A stretch of DNA of 64,000 nucleotides from Trichostrongylus colubriformis (GCA_963978905.1 OZ022258.1:59225638-59289637), one strand, 5' to 3'. Positions 13,001-23,322 are shown, counted from the stretch's first letter. Program-made: numbers and translations. Notes: generated by a model not told the origin, from the letters alone.

Positions 13001-16000
13001 CGAGCCAGACGTTTTCGCGCAAAATCAGATCCATTTTCGTTTTTATGGGACCAAACTACCCCACTGTACAAGTTTTTAGCCAATGCGAGAACTTGACCGA
13101 ATTTTGGAAAAATTCATGGGCTATTGGCTGGCAGCCCATTCATTGAAGGCGAAGTCGTTGACCCTTGCCGGGAAAATGCCCTTATTTGGCGCCTGTTACG
13201 TCCATATTTGTCATGAGCATCTGTAATAGATATGTCTAGATTACCTTTGTCCAGGTTGCATGATTTTTTGTAGAAAAAAAAACTCAAAACTACTACTTAC
13301 CCCTCGGCACTCCCCATTTTCCGAAGTTGGGCCAAAAACTCGATTCGGCTGAAAATTTGCACAGAAGGGTATTTCGAGCCCCTGAACGCGAATATCATAG
13401 TCATTTTACGCAACAACGCTAAATTCCTCACAATCGCAGAACAATAGGGTAAAAAAGATGGGCAGAATGTTCAATTATGCAGGAAAGAACCAATAACATA
13501 TTACTCATTAGTGGGGGGCACGGGATGCTTTAATGGAGCGTAAAAGCGTTTTGCAAACGTTTAGAAAACACTCAAAGCAAAAGCAAAACTAGCAAATACA
13601 TCGAAGATAGCCCGTCACGCTACCAGCTGCTCCATCCGACCACTGACAGCGTGTTTTCTCGAGTCATATATGACCAGCACCTGCGCTTTGCTCCGTATCT
13701 TTCAGGACCTTCAGGCCTCCGTAACTTCCTTTCCAGAATCGTTTAGCAGATTTGGAGGGCAGATTTGAGATCCCCGTTCGAGACTACATAGGAGGATATA
13801 CAACTCATCTTGAATGCCCACAGTGACCCGGGAGCCTTTCCTTGTAAGTCACCTGTACGTTACCAAATTCTCCTCTGATTGTCTTGATCAATTACCCATT
13901 CAAATGACACTCGATTCTGTGTGGAAGCCTTATGCGTGGTACACAGAGCCAATTGTCAACAAAAAACCTTCAGGGATTAGGTGAGAAGGGAATCCGTGAT
14001 CGACTGACGGGAGGTGGTACGTGTATAAGCAATACCCAGTTCTACCATTTTATGAAAGTCCCTGCGTGATCACAGTTTTTGGGGAGCCCAGAAATGTCTT
14101 CGACAGGGTGCTTGCCTTGTTGGTGCATCCCAACCTTGCTTAATCAACACTGATCACGTTACTTGTGCGCTGAAATGTAATGCATAGCACGCCGAAGCAT
14201 TTCATAATAGTCGCCTAATGACCATGAACTCAATTTGCTATCGCCACTGCCGTCAAAATCTATGGGCAGTAGGGTTTAAAGTGCCTCCCATCACTTCACA
14301 AGCCATTTTTACCTGAAGGCCTAGCAATTTATCCAACATTGCAGTCACTATAACCACTGCCCTCGCTGTTATAAATATTAGGTTGGGACATAATTCCTGT
14401 CACACTTTTTGTTTTTCTTGTGGAAAATTGTGGAAGCTCCTGGAATAGTTGGTAGTGGGGGATAGTAAAGCGAGTGTAAAGGACTACTGATTAACCCATA
14501 ACGGACGGTGCGCCACATGGTTACTCCCGACATTTTCTTCTAGTTTTGTAATATTTCCAAATAACCAATTATACACGCATACACTACAAGTATTGAAGAA
14601 TAACATATATTTCCAGGACCGGTGCAGCGCAAATTTTCAACAAACATTATGCGAGTAACTTCAAATGCAATCCTTTCTAGTTGTACAAACAAATGATAAC
14701 AATTGTTTTTAGTTACAATCAACAATCCATTAGAATCCATAGGCTCCGTTTCCCATTTGGAAACCCTCGCGCTCATCTTACTACTCGAAATGCATAACTT
14801 TTTTGCAGTAATAGGTAGAGAGAAGTACCGCGTATAACAGCATGAGGTGATACCACTACACAGTGGTGACCCTTTTATCAGTAGCAACTGCACAAAAAGG
14901 TTACAAAAATGGCACAATTGATAAAAATTGGCGAAAGATTTGATAAAAAACGGCGCAAAAACGCCGTCGTCCGTTATGGGTCGCGTGACCACGTGGCGCA
15001 CCGTCCGTTATGGGTTAACCCATTCATATTTTCTATGGCTTCAACTAGCCGTGAATCTACGACAATTTCGCGAAAGGTACGAAATTCACGAGCACCGCCC
15101 TGGTTCCTCAGCACGCGAGGCCACCAACGGAACCAACCAGTCGATGGGCCCAGGTGCTGTCTCTCATATGGCGGCAACCAGATGGCACGATCGACTCAAA
15201 TTGAAACAGAAAAATTTTATAAAAAATTGCACAGAGAAAAAATGAAAATTTTTAAAAATTTTCAAAATAAAAGGAAACTGTTACAATCCAACACGACAGT
15301 CACTGCTGATCTCTACCGCAGGCAATTGGACACCGTAGCCGCGAAACTTACCGGAAAAATGGACCGAGTCTTCTACCTCCACGACCACGCTCGCCCACAT
15401 GTGGCTAAGTTGGCGTGTCAAAAGTTCCATGACCTTGGTTGGACGAAGCTCCCCCACCCATCGTAATCTTCGAACATGGCCCCAACTGATTACCACCTAT
15501 TCTCATCTCTGATCCACTTCCTCGACGGACAGCAGCTCAAAGATGACGATGATCTCAAAACCGACCTCCAGACTTTCTTCGACCAGAAATCCCCAGACTT
15601 CTATAAGCAAGGCATCTGTCATGTCCCTATTCGCTGGCATTATATTGTTGATTATAATGGTACATATTTTGTTGACTGAAGTTAGACACAAATTAAGAAA
15701 AATAAATGAAATTTTTCGTCATAGTGTGACAGAAATTATGTTCCAACCTAATATTTGGCTCCTGAAGTCCTTCTTTCATTAGATTTTCAGAAGTGCGAAC
15801 CTAGGCGTACTGCCAATCAATATTTTATTTGTTCAATATGATGTATTCGGCAAAGTTTTCTAATCGATTTAAGGTAAAGATGTGCACGGGTGGTCGATGT
15901 ATGTGGATAATGAGAGATCATGGTATTTGCACAACGAAACACATCACAGTCGAATAGTTGGAGGAATAGGCAGAGGTGGGCTACTTTCACAAAGTGTGGT

Positions 16001-19000
16001 CATACAAGTTGAGCTCTCTAGTGAATTCCCCCTTTCCATTAGTCGATAACAGCCAATGAGGTGGCGCTCTGTAGTGAAAAAAGAGGCGTGATTGGTGCGA
16101 GCTATGCGTGCCGTGTTGGTTGGGTCCCAAAGAGATGACAGCGCCTTACTTTTCATTTTAGGTGTAGAGCTTCAGAACTGAGTTGATAATGCAGGCATGC
16201 GAATTTTTTCTCCTTATGACACACACCCATGTAAAAGTGCTCGCCGTTCATCCAAAAGCTGCAAATGAATAATCCGATGAATAACGACACTAACTAAAAT
16301 CATGTCCACAGAAATATTGATACGTTGGCTTCCCTAATGACGAGCTACTTCTTTAACTTACCGAGAAATTCACAGCGCTTCCCCATAATGTCTTGGCTTC
16401 CTGAAGTTATGTTTTGAAAAGTTTTATTTCTCAGGCACTTATGTACAAGAACTAGACAAAAGTCATTTTTTGTGGAACATATGAATAAAAGCCCACCTAC
16501 CATGAAGCTATCGGGTTGAGGGCTAAGCAAACTACAGGCTAGACACCATGGCTCGAATCAATCGGCACCTGTGAACGAGTTGTCCTAGGCACACCACCAC
16601 AAGCTGAAGTGTATTGCTTTCGATGAAAAGCGACACTAACTAAAAGCATGTCGAGCTACAGTATGGTATTATTCCATAAGCTATCTCAAAGAGAGTGAGC
16701 TGCTTTTCAAGCGCCTCCAGCATCTATCTTAGTAATGTGTATTACTACATGGTTACCCGAAAAGTTGTGGTCAAATGACTTCATTTCCATGCTAACAGAG
16801 GGATATCCATGCCAAGACGTGTTCTGTTCCTAAACATTTTCAATCCATTCATATCCTCGTGGATGCAAACGGTCAAAGGAAAGGTCTGGCTTCACGTTTT
16901 GACCTCTTGATTTGTGTCTTTGCTTTCTGGGGATTGAACACCCGCATTGCTTTTGATACACCAGACACCTTTTGACACGCTTTTGACACTTGATTACACT
17001 TCACGGGACTATTGTCCGTGTTTATCCCGGGCAATACTAGAGTTCAAAGAAGATTTGATGTCCATGTATAAACTTCTTATCAAGCAGTATTATGTAACTA
17101 TGCGCTTGTAAGCATTACCACTTAGGCAAGTGCACTCTAGTGCAGGTATCACACAGTAGAATGGAAAATAGACTCATTTAGTGTTCTGTACCATATCACT
17201 CCTGCAGTAAAGTGCCATGGCCCGACTGCGGTTTCGATTTTCCATTCTCGGAGTTCACACAAAATGCATAGATTGTCTATTTCGATCATAGCCCATGGTC
17301 TAAGGAATTTTCACCTTTTTGGGTCTGTCACTCATTTCTTCCTCTACACAAGCCGAAAATTTCGATCGATACTGGTGGGTCGTGGTATATTAAGTGTAAA
17401 TCTGTGCAACTGTTTACTTGTTGCGGGTTCAATAATCGATTTCGTATGTATGGTGGGATTTCACCAGTCCTCACACCATCTCACAGCGTTTGGCACATTT
17501 CAAATATTGGCTTCACCTACCCTCACATGTACTTCATCCCCGTAGGCAATATCCGTCTTTCACTTTTATCCATCGCAACCACCTTCAGGCTCATTGAAGA
17601 CACTAGAAGGGGTGAATTCGTCTGATGGTGTAATATGAAAGTAGGGATGCTTAGCAATATATCAGTAGATAAAGAAATGAATGAAACGGTGGAAACCTGA
17701 GAAATAGGACTCCGGTAAGCCGGCTTCCCTTTCGCGCCCCTCTGCACCACTAGCCGGTGGGGAAGGCTGCAGACGGGCGAGGGCTTAGATCAGCCAGCTA
17801 CAAAAGTTAAACCACCCTCACCGGCAACTCTCCCGGCGGATGAACCGCAGAACGGCTGGTCGTGCGTGCGACATCGTGATGAAATCCCAAGCCGCGCGTT
17901 TTTAATGCGAGTTTCGCCACACATCACCACTTCTGACACGGAAGGTTTGTTTTAAAGAACACCTATTCACGGTTCTCACTTTCTCTTTACCCCTTTCGAG
18001 GCAATAAAAAACCAAATTGCGAAAATTTTCGGTTTCAAAACCTCCCACCGCCGCAAAAGCGAAGCCAGTCATTAAAATTAGGCAGGTAAATCTCTCTCGT
18101 AGTCTTAGTTACTACTTGACATTACTTTTTTCCCATTCCCTAGAACATTTTAGAACTGAACAGCAATTTTTTAGCACCATTTGATTATCTGCGCACTCTG
18201 CCCATTGTAGGTGAGTCGCCGCTTACTTCGGACTGTTCTGCTGACTGCTCTCCATGTAATGCTCAGCTTTTCAGAGACAGAGACAGACACAGAGGGACAG
18301 GCAGACAGACAGGCACAGACCGACGGACAGACGGATAAATAGACAGGCACATAGATCGATAAATAGACAGATAGAAAAGATCGACAGATAGAGAGGTAGA
18401 CAGATAGACAGACAGACAGGCTGGCTGGCAGGCAGAAGGCAGGCGAAGGGACATTTGTAGTAGGTATATTATCCAGTAGAGATACTTTAACAATTGATGA
18501 TTTGTCCTTTCGAGATTCACGTCGCCTACGTCCTCAATTTAGACACTAGCATGCAATACCCAAAAATCTAGAAGCCGAAAATAATAGACTGGCTTCTGTT
18601 TCGTGTGATGAGTCAGTTCTCATATACAACCAGGGTCAAGCCTCCGTTGAGGAATCCTCAACAGGGGGGTCGTATTTGGTCCGCTAGGAGGGGGGGTCGT
18701 AATTGTTGAGGTAGGCAGTGATCAGCAGAATTTCTCACGCTCAGGGTCTAAAGTGTAATGGGAGAAGTGATTAAATTGACTAAATGGGTTCGAACTCAAA
18801 ACTAGCTTAACTTAATCATCATGGAAACCTCATTCATGGCGCAATCCACAACGAAACCGGCCAGTACCAATAACTCTTTCGTTGGTCCGCTGACACCGAA
18901 ACCACGTACAGAGACACCTCCGGAATTCACCGATAAGCCGTGGAAAGCGATATCTATCAACGGGTACCACCGTGGATGGACACTCCAGAAACAATGGGAT

Positions 19001-22000
19001 GAAAACAAAAATTAGCTTATATGGGCTTCTTTCATATCTTACTACGATTGCAAGTACGGAACAACGTTTGTATTCATTGAGAATGTGGATAAAATCTTCA
19101 TGCATGGCGCATCCCACAGAAAAGCTGACAGACGCTTCTCGCCTTCCCAATAGGCCTGCGAGAGCGAAGGATGCATACTGGAAAAATTTCAGTTACAATG
19201 AATCGATTTCTGGGAAGATTTGTGGGAGGATCTCGCAAATTCAACGAAAAAAGCTTTCCTCAGCTGGCTTTTTTGAGTTTTTCTTGCTTCGTTTTGAAGA
19301 TATGGCATAGCTCAGGTAGTCATTCGAAAGCGACTTCCTAGCAGACCCTGCTTCACCAAAACGAACTCATATGGTTAAGTTTGAAGGAAGTTATGGCCAT
19401 TTCCGTGAAACACTTCGAAATTTTCCTCATCAAATCCTCATCAGGTTTCTTTCAAAATAACTTCCTTCGTTTCGAAGATATGGCATAGCTCAGGTAGTAC
19501 TTCGGAAGCGACAACCTAGCAGACCCTGCTTCACCAAAACGAACTCATATGGTTAAGTTTGAAGGAAGTTATAGCCATTCCCGTGAAACACTTCGAAATT
19601 TTCCTCATCAAATCCTCATCAAAAACCCCATATCGAGAACTAAGCAACCATTAGGGAAAGCAAGCGGCCAATAGTTAGGTCTAAGGGAGTTATTAGGAAA
19701 ACAGTTCACAGCTGTTTGAAAGATGGGCTCTAGGTAAAGTTTAAAGTATTTTGAACATGTCGGAATTTAGTATGGGGGAGATAACGCGCTCCATTCAGAT
19801 CGCGACGCAACCGCACCTATTCCTTTTGCGCATATTTGTCGGCGATTCGTTCCTCTTTTTGTTTCTTGTTGTTTTATAATGTTCTTTCGGTATTTACGGA
19901 ATTAGGGTGGAAAAAGTAGTATGCTGCGCTCTATCCACAGCGTTCGAGACGGTCTCTAACGCTATGGTTAGAGCGTAGAGAGGCCGTAACACTAGCCGAA
20001 TTGGGTTGGAATTTTGCAATGAAATGATTTTGATGAAGCAAATTCAGTTTTTTTTATTATCCTGGTGTTAGCCTGAGTCTGGGTAAAGGAGATTCCCTTT
20101 GCGTAGGCTTAGGCGAACACGCGTGAGTGATTGTTCCAATAAAAAATATTTCGTTCATTATTTATTGCACTTATTTATTATTTATTGCAAAATGAAAACT
20201 AACAATAACATAAGTGAAAGGGGGGATCGTATTGAGGCCCCTTTTTGAGGGGGGGGGGTCGTATTTTTTGATAATTTTCCTCAACTGGACGCTTGACCCT
20301 TTATACAACCCGATAGTTTGCAGAGTAGGAAGATTTCCGTGTGGATGCACTTCATGTTTCATATTGTGTAGGTAGCGTTATTGGCGTGAAGTTGGACTGC
20401 GATCGTGGCACATTGGAGTTCACCATCAACGATCGGAAGCGTATGTTCGAGAAGAGCCCAACAGCATTTAGGTGAGTTGCCTATCTTCCTTCTTAATATC
20501 CATTTGCACCATGTGGGCGAACGTGACAGTAGGAAGTGGTGCTGCCAGTTCACTCATTACTTACGATAAGTTCGATCAAGCCTGACTGAATAATGGGACT
20601 AAGCCTCGCCTTCATTGTGGACGTGTTCAAATACCCCCACGATTTCAATCAGAAGTCGAGTGCGTGAAGCAGTAGGAGTCAGGGTCAAGCCTCCGTCGAG
20701 AAATGCTCGGCAGGGGGGTCCATTTGGTCTCTTGGGAGGGGGAGTCGTTATCGTTGAGTTAGGCAGTGATCAACGGAATTTCTCGCTGAGGATCCAGAGT
20801 GTAAAGGGGAGATGTGATAGAACTGACTAACTGGGTTGAAATCCAAATCAATATTTTATTTAATCTTTACTTAAAAACTCGAAGGAATAGGAAGCGGCAC
20901 CCTACAAATAAGAAGCAAAGTAAGATACAATTTTTTAATATGGGTGCTTGAGACGGTGTTGTACAGAGGAGAGCGCATTGACAACGCAAAAGACAGAGTC
21001 AAAGGTGCGCTGTTCCCTTGGTCCTCTTGGATTTCGGGACTGTGAACAAGGTGTCAAGCTTATGCAATCACACGCGCATAACTTATGCAGTGGTGCGAGG
21101 TCGATACATGGTGCCTTGTTCACAGTCCACAATAGGAGGACCACGGGAATAGTGTATCCTTTAACCCGATGGATCGTCGACGGAAAGCTCATGAATAGCG
21201 CGTTCCACAGCGAAGCCGGTCAACTCCAATAGCCCTTTCGTTGGTCCGCTGGCACTGGAACAACGTACAGAGACCTCTGAAATTCACTGATTGACCGTGG
21301 GAAGCCGTATATATCCGGGCTCCTCTCATATCGTACAACGATTAAGCACAGTCACGCTCTACCTAGCGCTGTAATATGGTCTGTACGTGATCCGATGCGG
21401 AGCCACTATGCGGACCGGAAAAGCAATTGTATTCATCGAGAATAAAAATGAAACTCTCATGCATGGCACATCCCGCAGCGAAGCCAGTCGAAGCTGATCG
21501 TCCTCTCGTTTTTTTTCTGAGAGCAAAGATGCGTACTGAAGGCATCACAGGCACAATGGATCCTTTTCCAAAGGAATCATGGAAGGATCTCGTCACTTCG
21601 ACGGAAAAATTTTTCTTGAGGGGCTTCCATTAGAATGATTTCTTCCTTTTCGAAGACGTGGTATAGTTCAAGAAGACTTTGAGAAACGGCAACCTCGCAG
21701 ACCTCGCAGTCAAGAGATTGGTGTAAAAGTGTAAGTGTGTAAGAGAGTGGGGAGTGTCATATTTTTTCGAAAATTTTCCTCGATGTCACGCTTGGTAGGA
21801 GTATTGAGTAATCTAGATCACATAGATAGCCCTTGTTTCCATCGTCTACCACAGTCGAGTCTGTCACAAAGTCCTTGAGCATTATCGTCGGAATAACCCA
21901 GTGTTGTGATTGCTCGTCAACCGGCCATTCTGCATTGTTCCATTGGTTCCACGGATAGTATGTTCCGCTGATACAGACTCTGTGTCTGAGGGCGAAATTC

Positions 22001-23322
22001 GAACCTGGGTGTAGATTCGATCGACAAAAAGGACCTACAACTCCGATGACTCACTCCGGCAGAAATCCGAATTCTCGTCTGTCTCTGCCGTGGAACCTAT
22101 TTTACTGTGACTTCAAGAATGGAGAACTAATTCATTCTAGTAGTCAAGAATGACTATTGCGTTCAAGAATTTTTTGCACGACCTTGTTGGAAAGGAAGTC
22201 TGAATTCCTGAATCGAAATTCTATCGAATTTTAGCCAATTTTTAGCCGAACCCTGAAGCGCTGTAAGGTTTCGAAAGGATGGGATCTGTTCGAGAATCTC
22301 GTGAAGAACCTGAATGAGGACAGTTTCTGGGAGAATAAAAAAGAAGTCGTTGTAAAACACTTTAAAAAATTCGACTCTGTCGTGAAACGGAGTTCACGAC
22401 GACTCATCGAGTTTCGGTCTTTCGACCTCGGGCGTGTCATGAAACGGAGTTCAGATGGCTCATCGATAAGCCTGCCAGAGCCGAAAATATGAACTGGAGG
22501 GGCATCGGACAGGGCTAAGAGACAGGAGGGAGCTCAGACGAGCGCGGCGGCTCTCCATCCTCTCTCTAGGCCCTGTCCGATGCCCCGCCTCCGATTTAAT
22601 CTCGGTTCTGGCTGGCTTGTCGATAAGTCATCGTGAACCCCGTTTCAAGACAGACTCTATGCCTAATAACTTGATCCAATCCACTCTCTTCCTCTTCCAA
22701 AAATGAACGACGAAATCACACACAGAACAAAGTCAGGCGTGCGTCGTTTAGCCCGCCTTTGTACGCTCTCCCCAACCACAGCAGCACTCCGCCTTTGCGT
22801 CCGAAAATCGCTCACCAGGCGATTATTTCAAGAGGATATCTTTCTCCCAAACCTTGCTTTTTCACATGAAACTGTATGTATGGGATCCGAGTGACTACAT
22901 CGCACAGTGTCCTCGATTCTATCTTCTCCTCCTTTGCACTTACTGATGAGCGCAAATCTACCGTCTTCCGGTTCGTAGAAGACCGTCTTTATTCCTATCT
23001 GTCTAAAATTTTTCGAGTAGCAAACACCAACATGTGTCGGATTCCGGACGTGCATTCCAATTACTCTCGACATGCATTCTGATTTACATGAGGGATGAAA
23101 ATTATGAAAAAACCACATAGCTCGCGGCAGGATCTGAATAACTGAAAAGTACCATGTAAAAAATAACATCTAATTAGATAGCTGCCATCCACAAATAAAT
23201 GTACTTTCAGGAATCTTCCTCGCGGACTCTATCACCCGGCATTTTCGGTGAATTGCAACTCGACGATCACTATTCACACTGGACTTTCGGCTTCATCAAG
23301 TTCAAGCAGTGACAGCGAGTGA
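963..23322 (+). CDS. madd-2: TRIM9/TRIM67-like (MADD-2-type) E3 ubiquitin ligase, C-terminal nine exons
   Basis: Coding exons: 963-1079, 5463-5619, 7755-7900, 10453-10591, 11236-11360, 11443-11542, 15874-15975, 20372-20471 and 23211-23322 (TGA). All junction phases agree and give 365 residues. Order: coiled-coil end with COS-box motif [15 protein letters not shown], then [18 protein letters not shown], a fibronectin III domain (SWRP-like VLWRPCLDG, then [18 protein letters not shown]), then SPRY ([44 protein letters not shown]). The protein ends in a serine-rich acidic tail. Family knowledge: class I TRIM ligases of this type bind microtubules through the COS box and act with the netrin receptor DCC/UNC-40 in axon and muscle-arm guidance. 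RING, B-boxes and the start are upstream of the window. Introns are 82 bp to 4.4 kb, the large ones filled with transposons. The gene symbol is by similarity to the C. elegans gene; identity of the family is clear, orthology is inferred. Confidence 0.9.
1080..1859. other. intron, no recognised feature
   Basis: Contains a poly-C/poly-G rich stretch near 1325-1380 and short near-repeats of a tttctacccag motif at about 1395-1425. No gene or transposon ends recognised. Confidence 0.4.
1860..2990 (-). repeat. dispersed repeat family U, reverse copy
   Basis: The reverse complement matches the blocks at 18640-19640 and 20690-21790: it shares the C/G-run segment around 2930-2985 (gcgggtcaaatacgacc, then a C run), the atgcatggcg segment at 2435, and a repeated unit with catatggttaag-type sequence at 2035-2060 and again near 2215. 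The copies are diverged and carry no clear protein. Confidence 0.7.
2991..4300 (+). repeat. dispersed repeat family T, copy 1
   Basis: Starts with a tgtgtgtgtccgtgtgtttgt tract followed by gaaattcatatc, then the gggacgaggacatta block, then the tcgaccgctaaat and caaatagtgg blocks. The same order occurs at 34355-36880 (interrupted), 50135-51400, 57390-59488 and 61120-62080. No coding capacity recognised. Confidence 0.75.
4301..5462. other. intron remainder, AT-rich, no recognised feature
   Basis: Small unsupported ORFs only. 5185-5280 resembles 225-300 and 28235-28300 (shared gaaatcctg.cataagggta). Confidence 0.4.
5463..5619 (+). CDS. madd-2: madd-2-like exon: COS box second half
   Basis: Acceptor taattgcag, donor AAAG|gtaagc. 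It gives 52 codons plus one base, beginning [18 protein letters not shown] and ending LDFAQLK, which aligns with the TRIM9 segment just before the fibronectin domain. The phase (0 in, 1 out) fits both neighbours. Confidence 0.87.
6110..6640. repeat. foldback family A fragment
   Basis: Shares ggcgttgttgc, the cgtcaaataaggg block, the ggctcgcgcg block and agttataaataaagtgg with the elements at 11905-13844, 27176-28207 and 62330-62720. Incomplete copy in the intron at 5620-7754. Confidence 0.6.
6940..7175. repeat. dispersed repeat family V, copy 1
   Basis: The block tgaaatt/gaaattcccg, ggcgcccctgag, gactttgccgaaca and tacttatcgtat recurs at about 44170-44360 and, reversed or partly, at 24990-25090 and 53210-53470. 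Non-coding. Confidence 0.55.
7755..7900 (+). CDS. madd-2: madd-2-like exon: fibronectin III, first half
   Basis: Acceptor ttttttcag, donor AAG|gtgaac. It encodes the N-terminal half of the fibronectin III domain ([32 protein letters not shown]). The reading frame stays open past the donor for another 114 codons to a stop at 8240-8242; see findings. The 7900 border was chosen because the next exon resumes the family sequence exactly at VYCG. Confidence 0.87.
8459..8594. repeat. short inverted-repeat element (MITE-like)
   Basis: Ends are inverted copies: left ggttatagtctgcgaaact, right agtttcgcaggccataacc (one-base-scale differences), about 135 bp apart. Lies in the intron following the fibronectin exon. 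Confidence 0.6.
8690..9720 (+). pseudogene. degenerate reverse transcriptase (non-LTR or Penelope-like retroelement)
   Basis: One frame from 8844 to 9472 can be followed through in-frame stops at 9042 and 9243. It shows GVPQGG, the reverse-transcriptase motif between the two catalytic blocks, followed by [10 protein letters not shown], then FRYMHDLV where active enzymes have YxDD, so the first catalytic aspartate of that box is histidine here. Downstream [15 protein letters not shown] and [15 protein letters not shown] fit this enzyme group. Frame shifts occur near 8840 and near 9466, after which [13 protein letters not shown] and [17 protein letters not shown] continue the protein. No intact termini or endonuclease seen. 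A retroelement fossil inside the host intron; the exact family is not assigned. Confidence 0.7.
10172..10217. repeat. hairpin behind the reverse-transcriptase fossil
   Basis: A 14-bp stem (tgtcagcctt paired with aaggctgaca, extended outward with one G-U type pair) encloses 18 nt. It may mark the 3' part of the retroelement; function unknown. Confidence 0.45.
10453..10591 (+). CDS. madd-2: madd-2-like exon: fibronectin III, second half
   Basis: Acceptor tacttccag, donor GAAG|gtaagc. 46 codons plus one base: [18 protein letters not shown] and on to [10 protein letters not shown], closing the fibronectin domain and reaching the linker to SPRY. Confidence 0.9.
11236..11360 (+). CDS. madd-2: madd-2-like exon: SPRY start
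   Basis: Acceptor cactttttcag, donor AAG|gtgaat. It encodes [18 protein letters not shown] through [10 protein letters not shown] second acceptor ending at 11214 would add 21 nt (seven codons) in frame; see findings. Confidence 0.9.
11443..11542 (+). CDS. madd-2: madd-2-like exon: SPRY core
   Basis: Acceptor ctatttag, donor CTAG|gtaaaa. 33 codons plus one base: [18 protein letters not shown] and [15 protein letters not shown]. Separated from the previous exon by an 82-bp intron. Confidence 0.9.
11905..13844. mobile_element. large foldback palindrome, family A
   Basis: Left arm about 11905-12840 and right arm about 12933-13844 are inverted copies over nearly 900 bp; examples are caaggaaaggctcccggg at the left end against its complement at 13827-13844, and cgaacttaccgcg at about 12793 against cgcggtaagttcg at about 12974. 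The short spacer itself resembles the outer ends (ccagaatcg.ttagcag, ggagggcag). No transposase. Related copies lie at 27176-28207, 6110-6640 and 62330-62720, so this is a non-autonomous inverted-repeat transposon family. Both borders adjoin TA. It fills part of the intron between SPRY exons 11542 and 15874. Confidence 0.85.
12112..12180 (+). other. tRNA-like sequence inside the foldback left arm
   Basis: ggagcagctggtagcgtg resembles a tRNA D-arm/A box, and ggttggaatcc, about 40 nt later, resembles a T-arm/B box (ggttcgaatcc with one change). The anticodon arm does not fold well. The right arm of the palindrome retains only the D-arm half, near 13606-13640. Likely a tRNA-derived (SINE-like) fragment, not a working tRNA. 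Confidence 0.4.
14495..15014. mobile_element. piggyBac-like non-autonomous element nested in mariner
   Basis: A 520-bp insert flanked by TTAA on both sides (14491-14494 and 15015-15018). Its ends are inverted repeats cccataacggacggtgcg / cgcaccgtccgttatggg starting with CCC, as piggyBac-type ends do. Near its right end the motif ccgttatggg occurs twice (about 14971 and 15005). No transposase is present, so mobility would need a relative elsewhere. Confidence 0.8.
15024..15679 (+). pseudogene. mariner transposase pseudogene
   Basis: The N-terminal helix-turn-helix part ([31 protein letters not shown]) reads to a stop at 15243. After an internal deletion that removes the first catalytic aspartate, the C-terminal part is read at about 15291-15679: YLHDHARPH holds the second aspartate and APTDYHLF the third, with the family's spacing of 34 residues between them. 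The codon between HPS and SSNM is TAA (15464-15466) where active mariners have tyrosine in a PYSPDLAP motif. Inactive. Confidence 0.85.
15874..15975 (+). CDS. madd-2: madd-2-like exon: SPRY third segment
   Basis: Encodes [16 protein letters not shown] and [14 protein letters not shown], restoring the SPRY segment missing after the 11542 donor; phases match on both sides. The acceptor is cgatttaag, poorer than the usual TTTCAG, and the donor is AGAG|gtgggc. The exon sits 122 bp beyond the end of the mariner insertion. Confidence 0.85.
15976..18260. other. intron, no recognised feature
   Basis: First half of the 4.4-kb intron between exons 15975 and 20372. Only unsupported short ORFs; no inverted-repeat ends or protein similarity recognised. 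Confidence 0.4.
18270..18445. repeat. degenerate CAGA/TCTG microsatellite
   Basis: Imperfect cagacagacagg and gatagataga runs. It is the reverse-complement equivalent of the TCTG tract in repeat family T, and looks like an eroded copy. Confidence 0.7.
18630..19640 (+). repeat. dispersed repeat family U, copy 2, with internal tandem duplication
   Basis: Begins with the tcaagcctccgttgagga and G-run segment, then cgttggtccgctg and atgcatggcg blocks, all shared with 20690-21790 and reversed in 1860-2990. It ends in a tandem duplication of about 170 bp (about 19288-19455 and 19457-19622: atatggcatagctcagg, then gcagaccctgcttcacc). Confidence 0.75.
20372..20471 (+). CDS. madd-2: madd-2-like exon: SPRY fourth segment
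   Basis: Acceptor attgtgtag, donor TTTAG|gtgagt. Encodes [18 protein letters not shown] and [15 protein letters not shown]. In phase with its neighbours. Confidence 0.88.
20690..21790 (+). repeat. dispersed repeat family U, copy 3
   Basis: Same block order as 18630-19640: G-run segment at 20688-20760, cgttggtccgctgg at about 21240, atgcatggcacatccc at about 21460. In the last intron of the madd-2-like gene. Confidence 0.7.
22374..22652. repeat. palindromic element (MITE-like), about 280 bp
   Basis: The arms pair outward from a centre near 22545: gggcatcggacagggc against gccctgtccgatgccc, and further out gtgaaacggagttcac against its imperfect complement near 22640. No ORF. Confidence 0.7.
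23211..23322 (+). CDS. madd-2: madd-2-like terminal exon
   Basis: Acceptor tactttcag. It completes SPRY with [18 protein letters not shown] and ITIHTGL, then a short tail [10 protein letters not shown] and TGA at 23320-23322. The acidic/serine tail after the SPRY end is a species-specific feature as far as I can tell. Confidence 0.88.

Larger units (their letters stand above)
14378..15751 (+). mobile_element. mariner-family transposon, defective
   Basis: Terminal inverted repeats ttaggttgggacataatt at the left and its near-complement at 15723-15751, each next to a TA. After removing the nested 520-bp element and its duplicated TTAA, about 850 bp remain, against about 1.3 kb for intact mariners. 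Transposase pieces are on the plus strand. The ends and coding remnants match the partial copy at 59808-60275. The element lies in the intron of the madd-2-like gene. Confidence 0.85.
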
